DNA of 64,000 bases from Solirubrobacter sp963736505 (GCA_963736505.1 CAVTOZ010000005.1:248001-312000), one strand, 5' to 3'; positions 45,440 to 53,778 are shown, numbered from the stretch's first letter. Translations and numbers: made by a program. Notes: generated by a model from the letters alone, not told the origin.

Positions 45440-46117
45440 TCAGGAGCTCCCGTCCGAGGACACCGGCTTGGCGGCCGGAGGCGCCGCCGGAGCGGCGGGC
45501 TTGGCCACAGGCGGCGCCGCGGGCTTCGAGGCCGCGGGAGTCGCCGGCTTCGCCGCGACCGGCGTGGAGGCCGCCGGCTTCGCCGCCGCCGGCTTGGACG
45601 CCGCGGGCTTCGACGCGGCCGGCCGCCGGCTTCCTCGCGGCCGGCTTCGCTCGCCGCAGGCTTCCGTCGCCGCCGGCTTGGACGCCGCGGGCTTCGAGGC
45701 CGCGGGCTTCGACGCCTGCTTCGCGGCGGGCTTGGACACCTTCTTCGCCGTCGCCTTCTTCGCCGTCGCCTTCCTGGCCGCCGGCTTCTTGGCCGCCGCC
45801 TTCTTCGCGGCCGCCGGCGCCGCCGGGTCGGGCTTGGCGATCGGGCCGTCCGAGTGCTCGAGCGAGCCGATCCGGCGTGCGAGGGCCTCCACCTCCCGCC
45901 GCAGGTGCTTCAGCTCGTCGAGCACCTTCATGTCCTCGAAGGTCTGACGGACGCGCCCGGCAGCGTTGGAGATCTCGTCGACGATCTCACGCGTGCGCTC
46001 GGATGAGACGCTGCCCAGCGCGCGCTCGATCGCGGAGCGGATCGAGTCGACCGCGTCCTGGGGGACGCCGTGGCTGTCCTTCTTGTCCTTCTTGTCCTTC
46101 TTGTCCTTCTTCGCCAT
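45440..46117 (-). CDS. Phasin-like protein with histone H1-like KPAA tail
   Basis: 225 aa from ATG 46117. After a K/D-rich start (KKDKKDKKDKKDS) there is a phasin-like helical region to about residue 85 (IRSAIERALGSVSSERTREI, LRREVEALARRIGSLE). The rest is KPAA/SKPA repeats as in Pseudomonas PhaF, whose tail binds DNA. In the repeat tract about residues 148-160 read TEACGERSRPRGSRRP instead of the repeat; the next frame over reads KPAARKPAAGR there. Two compensating frameshifts best explain this. Likely a PHA or nucleoid-linked protein; function inferred. Confidence 0.75.
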   Translation of the reverse strand: MAKKDKKDKKDKKDSHGVPQDAVDSIRSAIERALGSVSSERTREIVDEISNAAGRVRQTFEDMKVLDELKHLRREVEALARRIGSLEHSDGPIAKPDPAAPAAAKKAAAKKPAARKATAKKATAKKVSKPAAKQASKPAASKPAASKPAATEACGERSRPRGSRRPAASKPAASKPAAAKPAASTPVAAKPATPAASKPAAPPVAKPAAPAAPPAAKPVSSDGSS

Positions 46118-46138
46118 AACGCGCGCAACTCTAGTTCC

Positions 46139-46843
46139 ATGCTCGGCCACGTGTCGACAGAGACGATCCATATCCGCCCGAACGAGGCCGTCGCCGAGCG
46201 CGTGCTGCTCCCCGGCGACCCCGGCCGCGCCCTGCGGCTCGCGCAGCTGCTGACGGACGCGCCGCGCATGCTCAACCACAACCGCGGCCTCTGGGGCTAC
46301 ACCGGCGTGGCCGCCGACGGCGAGCCGCTGACGATCCAGTCGACCGGCATGGGCGGCCCCAGCGCGGCGATCGTGGCCGAGGAGCTGATCCTGCTCGGCG
46401 CCCGCCGGCTGATCCGCGTCGGCACGTGCGGCGCGCTGGCGCCCGAGCTCGCGCTCGGCGACCTGGTGATCGCCGAGCCGGCGCTGGGAGCCGACGGCGC
46501 CAGCCGCGCGCTCGGCGCCACCGCGCCGCTGCCGTCGGACCCGCGGCTGCTCGCCGCGCTGCACGCGGCGGCGCCGGACGCGCGCGTCGGCCAGGTCGTC
46601 TCGGCCGACCTCTTCTACGACCCCGAGCCGGCGCGCGCCGCGACCTGGGCCGCCGAGGGCAGCCTCGCGATCGAGATGGAGGCGGCGACGATCTTCGCGG
46701 TCGCCGCGCGGCACCGCCTCCAGGCCGCATGCATCCTCGCCGTCACCGGCATCGTCGCGACGCGGGAGCGGATCGCGCCCGGCGCGCTCGAGCAGGCCGA
46801 GGCCGCGCTCGGGCGCGCGGCGCTCGCGGCTACTTCTTCTTAG
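46139..46843 (+). CDS. Purine/uridine nucleoside phosphorylase (DeoD-like)
   Basis: 234 aa from ATG 46139 (GTG 46151 is an alternative). Trimeric/hexameric NP-I fold: phosphate loop VLLPGDPGRALR, RVGTCGALAPEL, the ribose-binding SLAIEMEAATIFAVA and the phosphate Arg in RLIRVGTCG. It splits purine nucleosides with phosphate into base and ribose-1-phosphate; uridine phosphorylase activity cannot be excluded. It is divergent from the phasin-like gene by 21 bases and its end overlaps the second phasin-like gene by 14 bp. Confidence 0.9.
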   Translation: MLGHVSTETIHIRPNEAVAERVLLPGDPGRALRLAQLLTDAPRMLNHNRGLWGYTGVAADGEPLTIQSTGMGGPSAAIVAEELILLGARRLIRVGTCGALAPELALGDLVIAEPALGADGASRALGATAPLPSDPRLLAALHAAAPDARVGQVVSADLFYDPEPARAATWAAEGSLAIEMEAATIFAVAARHRLQAACILAVTGIVATRERIAPGALEQAEAALGRAALAATSS

Positions 46844-47351
46844 CGGCGGGCTTCTTCGCCGCCGCGGGCTTGCGCGCCGGCTTGGCCGGCGGCGTGTCGA
46901 CCTCGAAGCGCTCCTGCGAGCGGTGCACGGGCGCGGGATGCGCGTCGAGCGCCGTCGCGACCGCGCCGAGCTCGAGCGTCAACTTGACGAGCTGCGCCTC
47001 GAGTCCGGCGAACCGGTCGCTGTCGGTGCCGCGCCCGACCGCCTCGACCTGCGCGACCAGCCGGTCGACGCCGATCTGCACGCCGTCGAGCCGCTCCTCG
47101 ACGCCCTCGAGCCGCTGGGAGACGGAGCGCAGCCGCTTCGTCAGCCGCTCGATGTCCGCGGCCGACGGGATGTTCAGGGCGCCCATGGCGGCCTCCTGCG
47201 CGTGCACGGCATGCTCACGCGCCGAGAACGCCCGCGTGATGGCGCTGTTGACGAGCGGGTTCTCGAGCAGGTCCGACGCCAGCTTCCCCAGCGCGTCCTC
47301 GCCCTGTCGGGCGATCCGGTCCCGCAGTCCCTCTCCGTCTTCGTCTGCCAT
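46830..47351 (-). CDS. Second phasin-like protein with AAKKP tail
   Basis: 173 aa from ATG 47351, with GGGAGG upstream. The first 60 residues are acidic and helical; a long coiled coil follows (LTKRLRSVSQRLEGVEERL, ALDAHPAPVHRSQERF) and the last 22 residues are Lys/Ala/Pro-rich (RKPAAAKKPAAKKK). Similar plan to the 45440 gene but not similar in the core; the two bracket the nucleoside phosphorylase. The call as a granule-associated phasin rests on layout and tail. Confidence 0.65.
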   Translation of the reverse strand: MADEDGEGLRDRIARQGEDALGKLASDLLENPLVNSAITRAFSAREHAVHAQEAAMGALNIPSAADIERLTKRLRSVSQRLEGVEERLDGVQIGVDRLVAQVEAVGRGTDSDRFAGLEAQLVKLTLELGAVATALDAHPAPVHRSQERFEVDTPPAKPARKPAAAKKPAAKKK

Positions 47352-47584
47352 CGTGGGGTCGCCTCCCGATACAAGTCGTCGCCGATGCGTGCGGCGATGA
47401 CGGTACCGTAGCCCCGTCAAAGGAGTGACACTCAACCTCGAGTTGAGGTTGATATAGAAGATTATTAGGTCGAATTGCGGCGAAGCTGCGCAAGACTCGT
47501 CACGATTCAGCGTTGCAAGTAGCGACGGCAAGGAGCCGCCACGCTAATTTGCAGCCAGTTGCGGGGGTCCAGGCCCCCAAGGTC
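47352..47584. other. Intergenic region between divergent phasin-like and hydrolase genes
   Basis: 233 bases, locally AT-rich around 47440-47475 (AGGTTGATATAGAAG, ATTATTAGG), an unusual composition here and the likely place of two divergent promoters. I looked for a c-di-AMP riboswitch because it often precedes cell-wall hydrolases in actinobacteria, and could not fit its conserved core. A GGGGGTCCAGGCCCCC hairpin lies just before the hydrolase start. Confidence 0.45.
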
Positions 47585-50008
47585 ATGCAGAACCGCCCGA
47601 TCGCGATAGCCCTCGCCGCCTCCGCCCTGTACTCGGGCGTCCTCGTCGCCACCGCGCAGGCGGAGACGCACTACGTGCGGGTCACGCTGATCACGGGCCA
47701 GCAGCTGACCGTCACCGTCGACGTCCCGGCCGGCACGCCGGTCGACCAGGTCTCGATCCCGGGCCTGCCCGCGCCGGTCAGCTCGATCGTCGACCTCGGC
47801 GTCGCCGAGGGCACGCCGACCCCGACGCAGGCCGCCACGCCCACGCAGACCGCGGCGCCCACGCAGACCGCGACGCCCACGGCGACGGCGGCGCCCAACA
47901 CGGACACGGGCGACGCCACGAAGAAGGCCGGCAAGAAGAAGCAGCAGATCCAGGACGCCGCCGGCAACGCGACCAGCGGCACCGCCGCCGACCCCAACAA
48001 GGAGTCGCTGACGGGCAAGGTGCAGGAGGCGGCGCCGGCCAAGAAGCCGGGCACCGCCGACGCCCCCGCCACGCCGCCGGGGCAGAACGACCCCTCGTAC
48101 ACGCTCGCGACGCCCGGCGCGGCCAAGATCGGCGTGCCGAACTTCTTCATCGACAAGTTCCGCATCCCGCCCTTCCTGCTCCCGATCTACCAGGCCGCCG
48201 GCACACAGTACGGCGTCAAGTGGGAGCTGCTGGCGGCGATCAACGAGATCGAGACCGACTACGGCCGCAACGCCTCCGTCTCGTCCGCCGGCGCGGTCGG
48301 CTGGATGCAGTTCATGCCCAGCTCGTGGGCGACCTACGGCGTCGACGCCAACAAGGACGGCGTCAAGGACCCGTACAACCCGGTCGACGCGATCTTCGCG
48401 GCCGCGCGCTACCTGAAGGCGGCGGGCGCCGACAAGGACATCCGCGGCGCGGTCTACGCCTACAACCACGCCGACTGGTACGTCGACCAGGTCCTGATGC
48501 GCGCGCAGGTGCTCGGCGGGCTGCCGGCCAACCTCGTCGGCTCGCTCACGGGCCTGACCGAGGGCCGCTTCCCGGTCGCCGCGAAGGCGACCTACGCCGA
48601 GCAGCTGGACCTCAAGAAGAGCAGGCGCCGCGGCGCCGTCGCCGTCGCGAGCAGCGCCAACCGCCGCGGCCTGGCGATCTTCGCCGACGCCGGCTCGCCC
48701 GTGATCGCGGTCAGCGACGCCAAGGTGATCAAGGTCGGCAGCTCCGACCGGCTCGGGCGCTTCATCCAGATCCAGGACGCGTACGGCAACACGTTCACGT
48801 ACGGGCACCTGGCGAAGATCTCGCAGCTGTACGCGGCGCCGAAGCCGCAGCGCGTGACGCAGGCGCAGATCCAGAAGGAGCTCAAGCTCCCGAAGCCCGA
48901 CGCCGCGCCGACGCAGCCCGCCTCCGACACGGCCCAGCCGGCTAGCAAGCGGCGCGTGAAGGCGAACGCGAAGAGCGTCGTGCCGGCGCCCGCGCCGACG
49001 GCGGCCGACGCCGTCTCCAAGCTGCGCCTGTTCGCGCATCCGACGCGCGCCAACTCGGCGATCGCCGGCGGCGACACGCAGGAGTTCCTGCGCACCGGCC
49101 GGATCGACGGCGCGCTGACCCCGGCCCGCGCGCTCGGGCTCGCACGCGACCAGGTCGTCATCAAGCACCTCAAGGCCGGCGCGCAGATCCCGGCGGGCAC
49201 GGTGCTCGGCCGCATCGGCAAGGCGTCGAGCCCGACCCACCCGTACGTGCGCTTCGAGATCCGCCCCGCCGGCCGCGGCGCCCCGCGGATCGACCCGAAG
49301 CCGATCCTCGACGGCTGGAAGCTGCTCGAGTCGACGGCGATCTACCGCGCCAAGGGCAAGAACCCGTTCGTCGGCGCCGACGCGGCGACGCCGACCGTCG
49401 GCCAGATCCTGCTGATGAGCAAGGACACGCTCGCCAAGCGCGTGCTCGCCGACCCGCGGATCCAGATCTACGCGTGCGGCCGCCAGGACATCCAGGCCGG
49501 CGCGATCGACCGGCGCGTGCTCGCGACGCTCGAGTTCCTCGTCGCCTCCGGGTTCAACCCGACCATCAGCGCGCTCGAGTGCGGCCACAGCCTGATGACG
49601 ACGTCCGGCAACGTGTCCGAGCACAGCACCGGCGACGCGGTCGACATCGCGGCCGTCAACGGCATCCCGATCCTCGGCCACCAGGGCGCCGGCTCGATCA
49701 CCGACCTCGTGATCCAGCGGCTGCTGACGCTGCAGGGCACGATGAAGCCGCACCAGATCATCTCGATCACCGACGAGGGCGCCGACAACACGCTCGTGAT
49801 GGCCGATCACGCCGATCACATCCACGTCGGGTTCAAGCCGCTGTACGGTGCCAACACCAAGCTGGGCCGTCAGCTCAGCGCGATCCTCAAGCCCAGCCAG
49901 TGGACCCGGCTCATCGAGCGCCTCGGCCAGATCGACAACCCCAAGGTGTCGGTCAAGCCGTCGAAGTACGCGTTGAAGACGGACAAGTCCTCGCGCAAGG
50001 GCCCGTAG
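47585..50008 (+). CDS. Secreted peptidoglycan hydrolase: lytic transglycosylase, M23-like and M15-like domains
   Basis: 807 aa. Signal peptide ALAASALYSGVLVATAQA, a Thr/Pro/Ala linker (PTQTAAPTQTATPTATAAP), then a transglycosylase core at about 200-330: WELLAAINEIETDYGRN with catalytic Glu, GAVGWMQFMPSSW, GAVYAYNHADWYV. Residues 350-590 resemble M23/LytM (GSPVIAVSDAKVIKVG, FTYGHLAKI, HPYVRFEI) but the first zinc ligands are lost, so it is probably a non-enzymatic wall-binding unit. The C-terminal part carries EHSTGDAVDIAAVNG and ADHIHVGF, the metal site of D,D-carboxypeptidase-like M15 enzymes. One polypeptide could thus cut both glycan and peptide. Confidence 0.85.
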   Translation: MQNRPIAIALAASALYSGVLVATAQAETHYVRVTLITGQQLTVTVDVPAGTPVDQVSIPGLPAPVSSIVDLGVAEGTPTPTQAATPTQTAAPTQTATPTATAAPNTDTGDATKKAGKKKQQIQDAAGNATSGTAADPNKESLTGKVQEAAPAKKPGTADAPATPPGQNDPSYTLATPGAAKIGVPNFFIDKFRIPPFLLPIYQAAGTQYGVKWELLAAINEIETDYGRNASVSSAGAVGWMQFMPSSWATYGVDANKDGVKDPYNPVDAIFAAARYLKAAGADKDIRGAVYAYNHADWYVDQVLMRAQVLGGLPANLVGSLTGLTEGRFPVAAKATYAEQLDLKKSRRRGAVAVASSANRRGLAIFADAGSPVIAVSDAKVIKVGSSDRLGRFIQIQDAYGNTFTYGHLAKISQLYAAPKPQRVTQAQIQKELKLPKPDAAPTQPASDTAQPASKRRVKANAKSVVPAPAPTAADAVSKLRLFAHPTRANSAIAGGDTQEFLRTGRIDGALTPARALGLARDQVVIKHLKAGAQIPAGTVLGRIGKASSPTHPYVRFEIRPAGRGAPRIDPKPILDGWKLLESTAIYRAKGKNPFVGADAATPTVGQILLMSKDTLAKRVLADPRIQIYACGRQDIQAGAIDRRVLATLEFLVASGFNPTISALECGHSLMTTSGNVSEHSTGDAVDIAAVNGIPILGHQGAGSITDLVIQRLLTLQGTMKPHQIISITDEGADNTLVMADHADHIHVGFKPLYGANTKLGRQLSAILKPSQWTRLIERLGQIDNPKVSVKPSKYALKTDKSSRKGP

Positions 50009-50076
50009 CGAAGCGCTTCGGCTTCGTCCAGTGGGAGTTCGCGGGCCGGCTCGGCCCGCCTCCCGGACGCTACGTC

Positions 50077-50823
50077 GTGCGCCGCTACGCCGGCGATGAC
50101 GTGCGCCAGGTGATCGTCGTCTCAGAGCCGGTCGCGCCCGAGTCGCGGCGCCGCCGCCGGCGCGCTCCCGCCGGGCCGCCGGCCGCCGTCGCCCCGGTCA
50201 CGCGCGTCACGGTGATCGACGCGCAGCCGCTGGAGCACCCGGCGGCGTGGCTGCGCGGGGCGCGCCCGGCGCTCGGCGAGGACGCGCTCGCGCGCCTGCT
50301 CGCGCTGCACCGCGTCGCGACCGCCGACCCGGCGGTCGCCGACGCCGACCCGGCGCGGGCGCTCGTCACCCGGATCGGCTACGGGAGCGGGGACGTCGTC
50401 GCCGAGGGCGCGTGGGAGGTGGCGCGCGAGGTCACGCCGGAGGAGCCGAGGCGCCTGCTGCGCCGCGGCGACCGCGGCCGCCCGCACGAGCGGCTGGCCG
50501 CGCTGCTCTCCGCCCGCGACGCCGCGCTGGCAAGCGAGGAGCTCGCCCTGCGCGCCCGCGCGGACCTCGACCGCGACCGCTGCCGCGAGGCCGCGATCCA
50601 GCTCGAGGCGGCGCTGGTCACCGCGCTCGCGGAGCTGGAGGGGTGGCGCGGGACGGCGGACATGACGCGCCGGCTCGCGGAGCTGGAGGGGTATCGGGCC
50701 GGCGTCGCGGACGCCGCGCTGGCCGCGCGCGAGGGCCGGCTGGAGGCGGCGCACATGGAGGTCGTCAGGGCCGCGTTGGCTCGGTTGGAGGCTGCGCTGC
50801 GGGCGCGCGCGCTGGGTTCTTGA
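50077..50823 (+). CDS. Conserved actinobacterial protein of unknown function
   Basis: Given from the first canonical start (GTG). The same frame upstream reads FGFVQWEFAGRLGPPPGRYV, which looks coding and precedes the GTG, so the true protein probably begins near 50005, where no ATG, GTG or TTG exists in frame. The protein has a beta-rich N terminus, an Arg linker, a central TRVTVIDAQPL region, and a long C-terminal helical section with many Arg and Ala (ALRARADLDRDRCREAAIQL) predicted to form a coiled coil. Family unknown to me; I recall similar proteins in Solirubrobacterales. Element copy 2 begins in its stop codon region. Confidence 0.6.
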   Translation: MRRYAGDDVRQVIVVSEPVAPESRRRRRRAPAGPPAAVAPVTRVTVIDAQPLEHPAAWLRGARPALGEDALARLLALHRVATADPAVADADPARALVTRIGYGSGDVVAEGAWEVAREVTPEEPRRLLRRGDRGRPHERLAALLSARDAALASEELALRARADLDRDRCREAAIQLEAALVTALAELEGWRGTADMTRRLAELEGYRAGVADAALAAREGRLEAAHMEVVRAALARLEAALRARALGS

Positions 50824-51058
50824 ACGTCAACTGCGCTGGTAAGGGGAAGGGTCAGTTTGCCTCGCGGGTCGCGAGGCGGAAACGATCATCGCGCGGGACC
50901 GCTCAGGGAATCTGGTGGTTGGAAAGTGTCGCTATGCGACACCTAACCGCCACACGCGAAAGTGGTGCATCAGACTCGCGGTCGATCGTGATCGAATCGG
51001 CGAACCCGGTGAGCGGTTCTGGGAACCTCGCCTCCCTCACCCGCGCAGTTGACGTTCG
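50822..51058. mobile_element. MITE-like element, copy 2 (inverted relative to copy 1)
   Basis: Ends with the same inverted repeats (GAACGTCAACTGCGCTGGT ... GCGCAGTTGACGTTCG). The first 75 bases match the reverse complement of the right end of copy 1 closely (shared GTCAGTTTGCCTCGCGGGTC) and the last 60 match its left end (GAACCCGGTGA..CGGTTCTGGGA). The middle is unrelated: a GTGTCGC-TAT-GCGACAC hairpin replaces the GGGGGTG hairpin. It lies exactly between two convergent genes, starting in the stop of one (50821-50823) and ending one base before the stop of the other (51060). Confidence 0.8.
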
Positions 51059-51059
51059 A

Positions 51060-51806
51060 TCAAAGCGCGGCGAGCACCGCGGACAACTCGTCCACGACAT
51101 CGCCCGACAACTTCACGTCAGCCGCGCGGTCATATGGCGTCGGCCCGGCCGTGACCAAGGCCAGCCGCCCGCCGCGCCCGAGCGTCTCCCCCGGCAGCGC
51201 GGCGACCGGGTAGACCTCCAAGGACGACCCGATCGCGAGCATCAAGCCGGCGCTCTCGGCCAGCGCCTGCGCCCGCTCCATCGCCGTCTCCGGCAGGAGC
51301 TCGCCGAACAGGACGACGTCCGGCTTCAGCGGCGCGCCGCAGTCGCAGCGCGGGATGCCGTCGAAGTCGGCGGCCAACCGCTCACGCGTCTCGGCCAGAG
51401 GGACGGACATGCGGCACAGCAGGCATGAGGCGGAGCGGATCGAGCCGTGGACCTCGATCGGGTCGCGCGTCCCCGCCGCGGCGTGCAGGCCGTCGATGTT
51501 CTGCGTGATCACGCCGGCCACCAGCCCGCGGCGCTCGAGCTCGGCGACGGCGCGGTGCGCGCCGTTCGGGAGCTTGCCGTCGAGCGCGGCGAAGCGCTGC
51601 CCGTAGAAGGCCCAGAAGCGCGCCGGGTCGCGCCGCCAGACGGAGATGTGGGCGACCTCCATCGGGTCCACGTTCGCCCACAGGCCCGTCAGCGGCGTCC
51701 GGAAGTCGGGGATCCCGGACGGCACCGAGATCCCCGCGCCGGTGAGGACGACCACCGGCGCCGACGTGCGGATCAGATCCGCCAGCCGCACTGCGGCCGA
51801 GGTCAC
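51060..51806 (-). CDS. SIR2 family NAD-dependent protein deacylase (CobB-like)
   Basis: 248 aa from GTG 51806, overlapping the previous stop (GTGA). Sirtuin motifs complete: VVLTGAGISVPSGIPDFR, ITQNIDGLHAAAG, catalytic His in IEVHGS, zinc cysteines in SCLLC and CDCGAPLKPDVVLFGE, and GSSLEVYPVA. The zinc site marks a true deacylase, not the NADase type found in Thoeris ThsA. CobB enzymes reactivate acyl-CoA synthetases and related enzymes, which fits its operon with beta-oxidation genes. It is last in the six-gene chain beginning with SLOG-4TM. Confidence 0.93.
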   Translation of the reverse strand: MTSAAVRLADLIRTSAPVVVLTGAGISVPSGIPDFRTPLTGLWANVDPMEVAHISVWRRDPARFWAFYGQRFAALDGKLPNGAHRAVAELERRGLVAGVITQNIDGLHAAAGTRDPIEVHGSIRSASCLLCRMSVPLAETRERLAADFDGIPRCDCGAPLKPDVVLFGELLPETAMERAQALAESAGLMLAIGSSLEVYPVAALPGETLGRGGRLALVTAGPTPYDRAADVKLSGDVVDELSAVLAAL

Positions 51807-52909
51807 TTCCCCTTGAATTCGGGCTTCCTCTTCTGGATGAACGCCGCGATCCCCTCGCGCGCGTCCTCGGACGCGAACGTCTTCAGGAACGCGCCGCGCT
51901 CGGCGGCGAGCCCCTCGTCGAGGTCGCCCGCGTGCGAGACCTGCTTGATCTGCTGCAGCGCCACCGGCGCCTGGCCGGCGAACTTGCGCGCCCAGCTCAG
52001 CGCCGTGTCGAACAGCTCGTGGTCGGCCACGACGCGGTTCGCGAGACCGAACTCGTACGCCTCCTCGGCGGAGATCGGGTCGCCGACCGTGTTCATCTCC
52101 AGCGCCTTCGCCGGTCCGACGAGCCGCGCGAGCCGCTGCGTGCCGCCGAAGCCGGGGATGATCCCGAGGTTGATCTCGGGCTGGCCGAACGAGGCCGACT
52201 GGCCGGCGAGGCGGACGTCGCACGCCATCGCGATCTCGCAGCCGCCGCCCAGCGCCATGCCGTTGACGGCGGCGATCGTCATCACCGGCGACGCTTCCCA
52301 CTCGCGCCCGAGCGCGTGGATGCGCTCCAGGTACTCGCGCCCGGTCGCCTCGTCGAACGTCGTGAACGCCTTGATGTCGGCGCCCGCGCAGAACAGCGTC
52401 GGGTTCGGGGAGGCGAGGATCATCGCCCGCGCGCCGCGCCGGACGAGGTCGCGCCAGGCCTTCTCCATCGCCTCGATCACCTGCGGCGCGAGCGAGTTCG
52501 CGGGCGGGTTGTCGAGCCACAGGATCCCGATGTCGCCGCGCACGTCGAGCTTGACCGGCGCGGTCTCGTAGCCCGGCTCGACCTGCGGGTACGGGTAGAA
52601 GCCCTGGCCGCTCTTGGCGCCGAGGCGCCCTTGGGCGACGAGCCGGCGCAGGATCAGCGGCGGCTCGAAGTGCTCGCCCCACTCGTCCTCGGCGCGCTCG
52701 AGCGCGGCCAGCACGTCGTCGAGCCCGCGGAAGTCGGCGCGCGCGAACGGCCCCGGGACCATGCCGGTGCCGAGCATCATCCCCATGTCGATGTCGCGCA
52801 CCCCGGCGACGCCTTCCTCGAGCACGAGGCAGGCCTCGACGAAGGCCTTCAGGGTGAAGCGGTCCGCGATGCTCGCGTCGACCGCGGGAGTCGTCTCAGG
52901 AGTGCTCAT
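51803..52909 (-). CDS. 3HCDH_C domain fused to enoyl-CoA hydratase
   Basis: 368 aa from ATG 52909. Residues 20-100 are a 3-hydroxyacyl-CoA dehydrogenase C-terminal (dimerisation) domain (ACLVLEEGVAGVRDIDMG, GLDDVLAALERAEDEWGE, RLGAKSGQGFYPY). Residues 115-368 are a crotonase: oxyanion-hole segments ILASPNPTLFCAGADIKAF and VNGMALGGGCEIAMACD, then GIIPGFGGTQRLARL. It hydrates trans-2-enoyl-CoA. Its start lies inside the end of the 3-hydroxyacyl-CoA dehydrogenase gene (14-bp overlap). Together the two genes hold the parts of FadB/FadJ, split and reordered. Confidence 0.9.
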   Translation of the reverse strand: MSTPETTPAVDASIADRFTLKAFVEACLVLEEGVAGVRDIDMGMMLGTGMVPGPFARADFRGLDDVLAALERAEDEWGEHFEPPLILRRLVAQGRLGAKSGQGFYPYPQVEPGYETAPVKLDVRGDIGILWLDNPPANSLAPQVIEAMEKAWRDLVRRGARAMILASPNPTLFCAGADIKAFTTFDEATGREYLERIHALGREWEASPVMTIAAVNGMALGGGCEIAMACDVRLAGQSASFGQPEINLGIIPGFGGTQRLARLVGPAKALEMNTVGDPISAEEAYEFGLANRVVADHELFDTALSWARKFAGQAPVALQQIKQVSHAGDLDEGLAAERGAFLKTFASEDAREGIAAFIQKRKPEFKGK

Positions 52910-53768
52910 AGAAGCCCTTCCCGCTCTTGGCGCCGAGATTGCCCTGCTCGACCAGCGCCTCCATCGCGCGATGGACGTAGAAGCGGTCGCCATAGGCGTC
53001 GTGGAGGTCGCGCGCGACCTTGACGGTCGTGTCGAGGCCGGACATGTCCGCGACGCGGAACGGGCCCATCGGCATCTGCGTCTGCTCCTGCACGACCTTG
53101 TCGATCTCCTCGAAGGAAGCTCCGGTCTCGTCCTGGTAGCGCCAGATCTCGCTCGCGGTCGAGACGAGGATGCGGTTGACGACGAAGCCCGGGCACTCGG
53201 CGGCGCGGACCGGCACCTTGCGGATCTGCTGGGCGAACGTGGCGGCCGCCTGGGCGGTCTCCGGCAGCGTGTCGTCGCCCTCGATGATCTCGACCAGGCG
53301 CATGTAGGACGCGGGCCAGAAGAAGTGGAAGCCGACGACCTTGTCGGGCCGGTTGGTGATCTCGCCGATCTCGGTGATCGAGAGCCCCGACGTGTTGGAC
53401 GCGAGGATCGCGTGCCCTGGCGTCGCGGCGTCGAGGTCGGCGAAGACGGCGTGCTTGATCTCCATCTTCTCCGGCACGGCCTCGATCGCGAAGTCGACGT
53501 CGCCGAAGCCGTCGTAGGAGGTGGTGCCGGTGATCAGCCCGAGCGTGTGCTCGAGCTGGGCGTCGGCCTGCTCCTGCGAGATCTTGCCCTTCTCGACGAG
53601 CTTGGCGACCTGGCGCTGCGTCACCTCGCGCGCTTTTGCGAGCCCTGCGTCGACGAACTTCTGGTCGACGTCCTTGAGCAGGACGGGCACGTCGGCGGAC
53701 GCGATCACCTGGGCGATCTCGCCGCCCATCACGCCCGCGCCGACGACCGCCGCTTTGAAGACGAACAT
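52896..53768 (-). CDS. 3-hydroxyacyl-CoA dehydrogenase
   Basis: 290 aa. NAD-dependent oxidation of L-3-hydroxyacyl-CoA to 3-ketoacyl-CoA. N-terminal Rossmann domain (AAVVGAGVMGGEIAQVIAS, AIEAVPEKMEIK, ILASNTSGLSITEI), catalytic His in FHFFWPA, and the C-terminal domain PGFVVNRILV...GPFRVADMSGLDT ending KSGKGFYEH. It lies 10 bases after an SRPBCC gene. Chain length preference cannot be read; the split arrangement with the downstream hydratase is typical of actinobacteria. Confidence 0.93.
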   Translation of the reverse strand: MFVFKAAVVGAGVMGGEIAQVIASADVPVLLKDVDQKFVDAGLAKAREVTQRQVAKLVEKGKISQEQADAQLEHTLGLITGTTSYDGFGDVDFAIEAVPEKMEIKHAVFADLDAATPGHAILASNTSGLSITEIGEITNRPDKVVGFHFFWPASYMRLVEIIEGDDTLPETAQAAATFAQQIRKVPVRAAECPGFVVNRILVSTASEIWRYQDETGASFEEIDKVVQEQTQMPMGPFRVADMSGLDTTVKVARDLHDAYGDRFYVHRAMEALVEQGNLGAKSGKGFYEHS

Positions 53769-53778
53769 GGCCCTGACA

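Noticed and set aside
47400..47584. c-di-AMP (ydaO-type) riboswitch before the wall hydrolase
   Set aside because: The genomic context and presence of disA made it attractive, but the conserved core segments could not be fitted. A covariance-model search would decide.
51060..51806. SIR2 protein as the NADase effector (ThsA-like) of the TIR pair
   Set aside because: It has the zinc cysteines and full deacylase motifs of CobB and no SLOG domain; a deacylase role is simpler.
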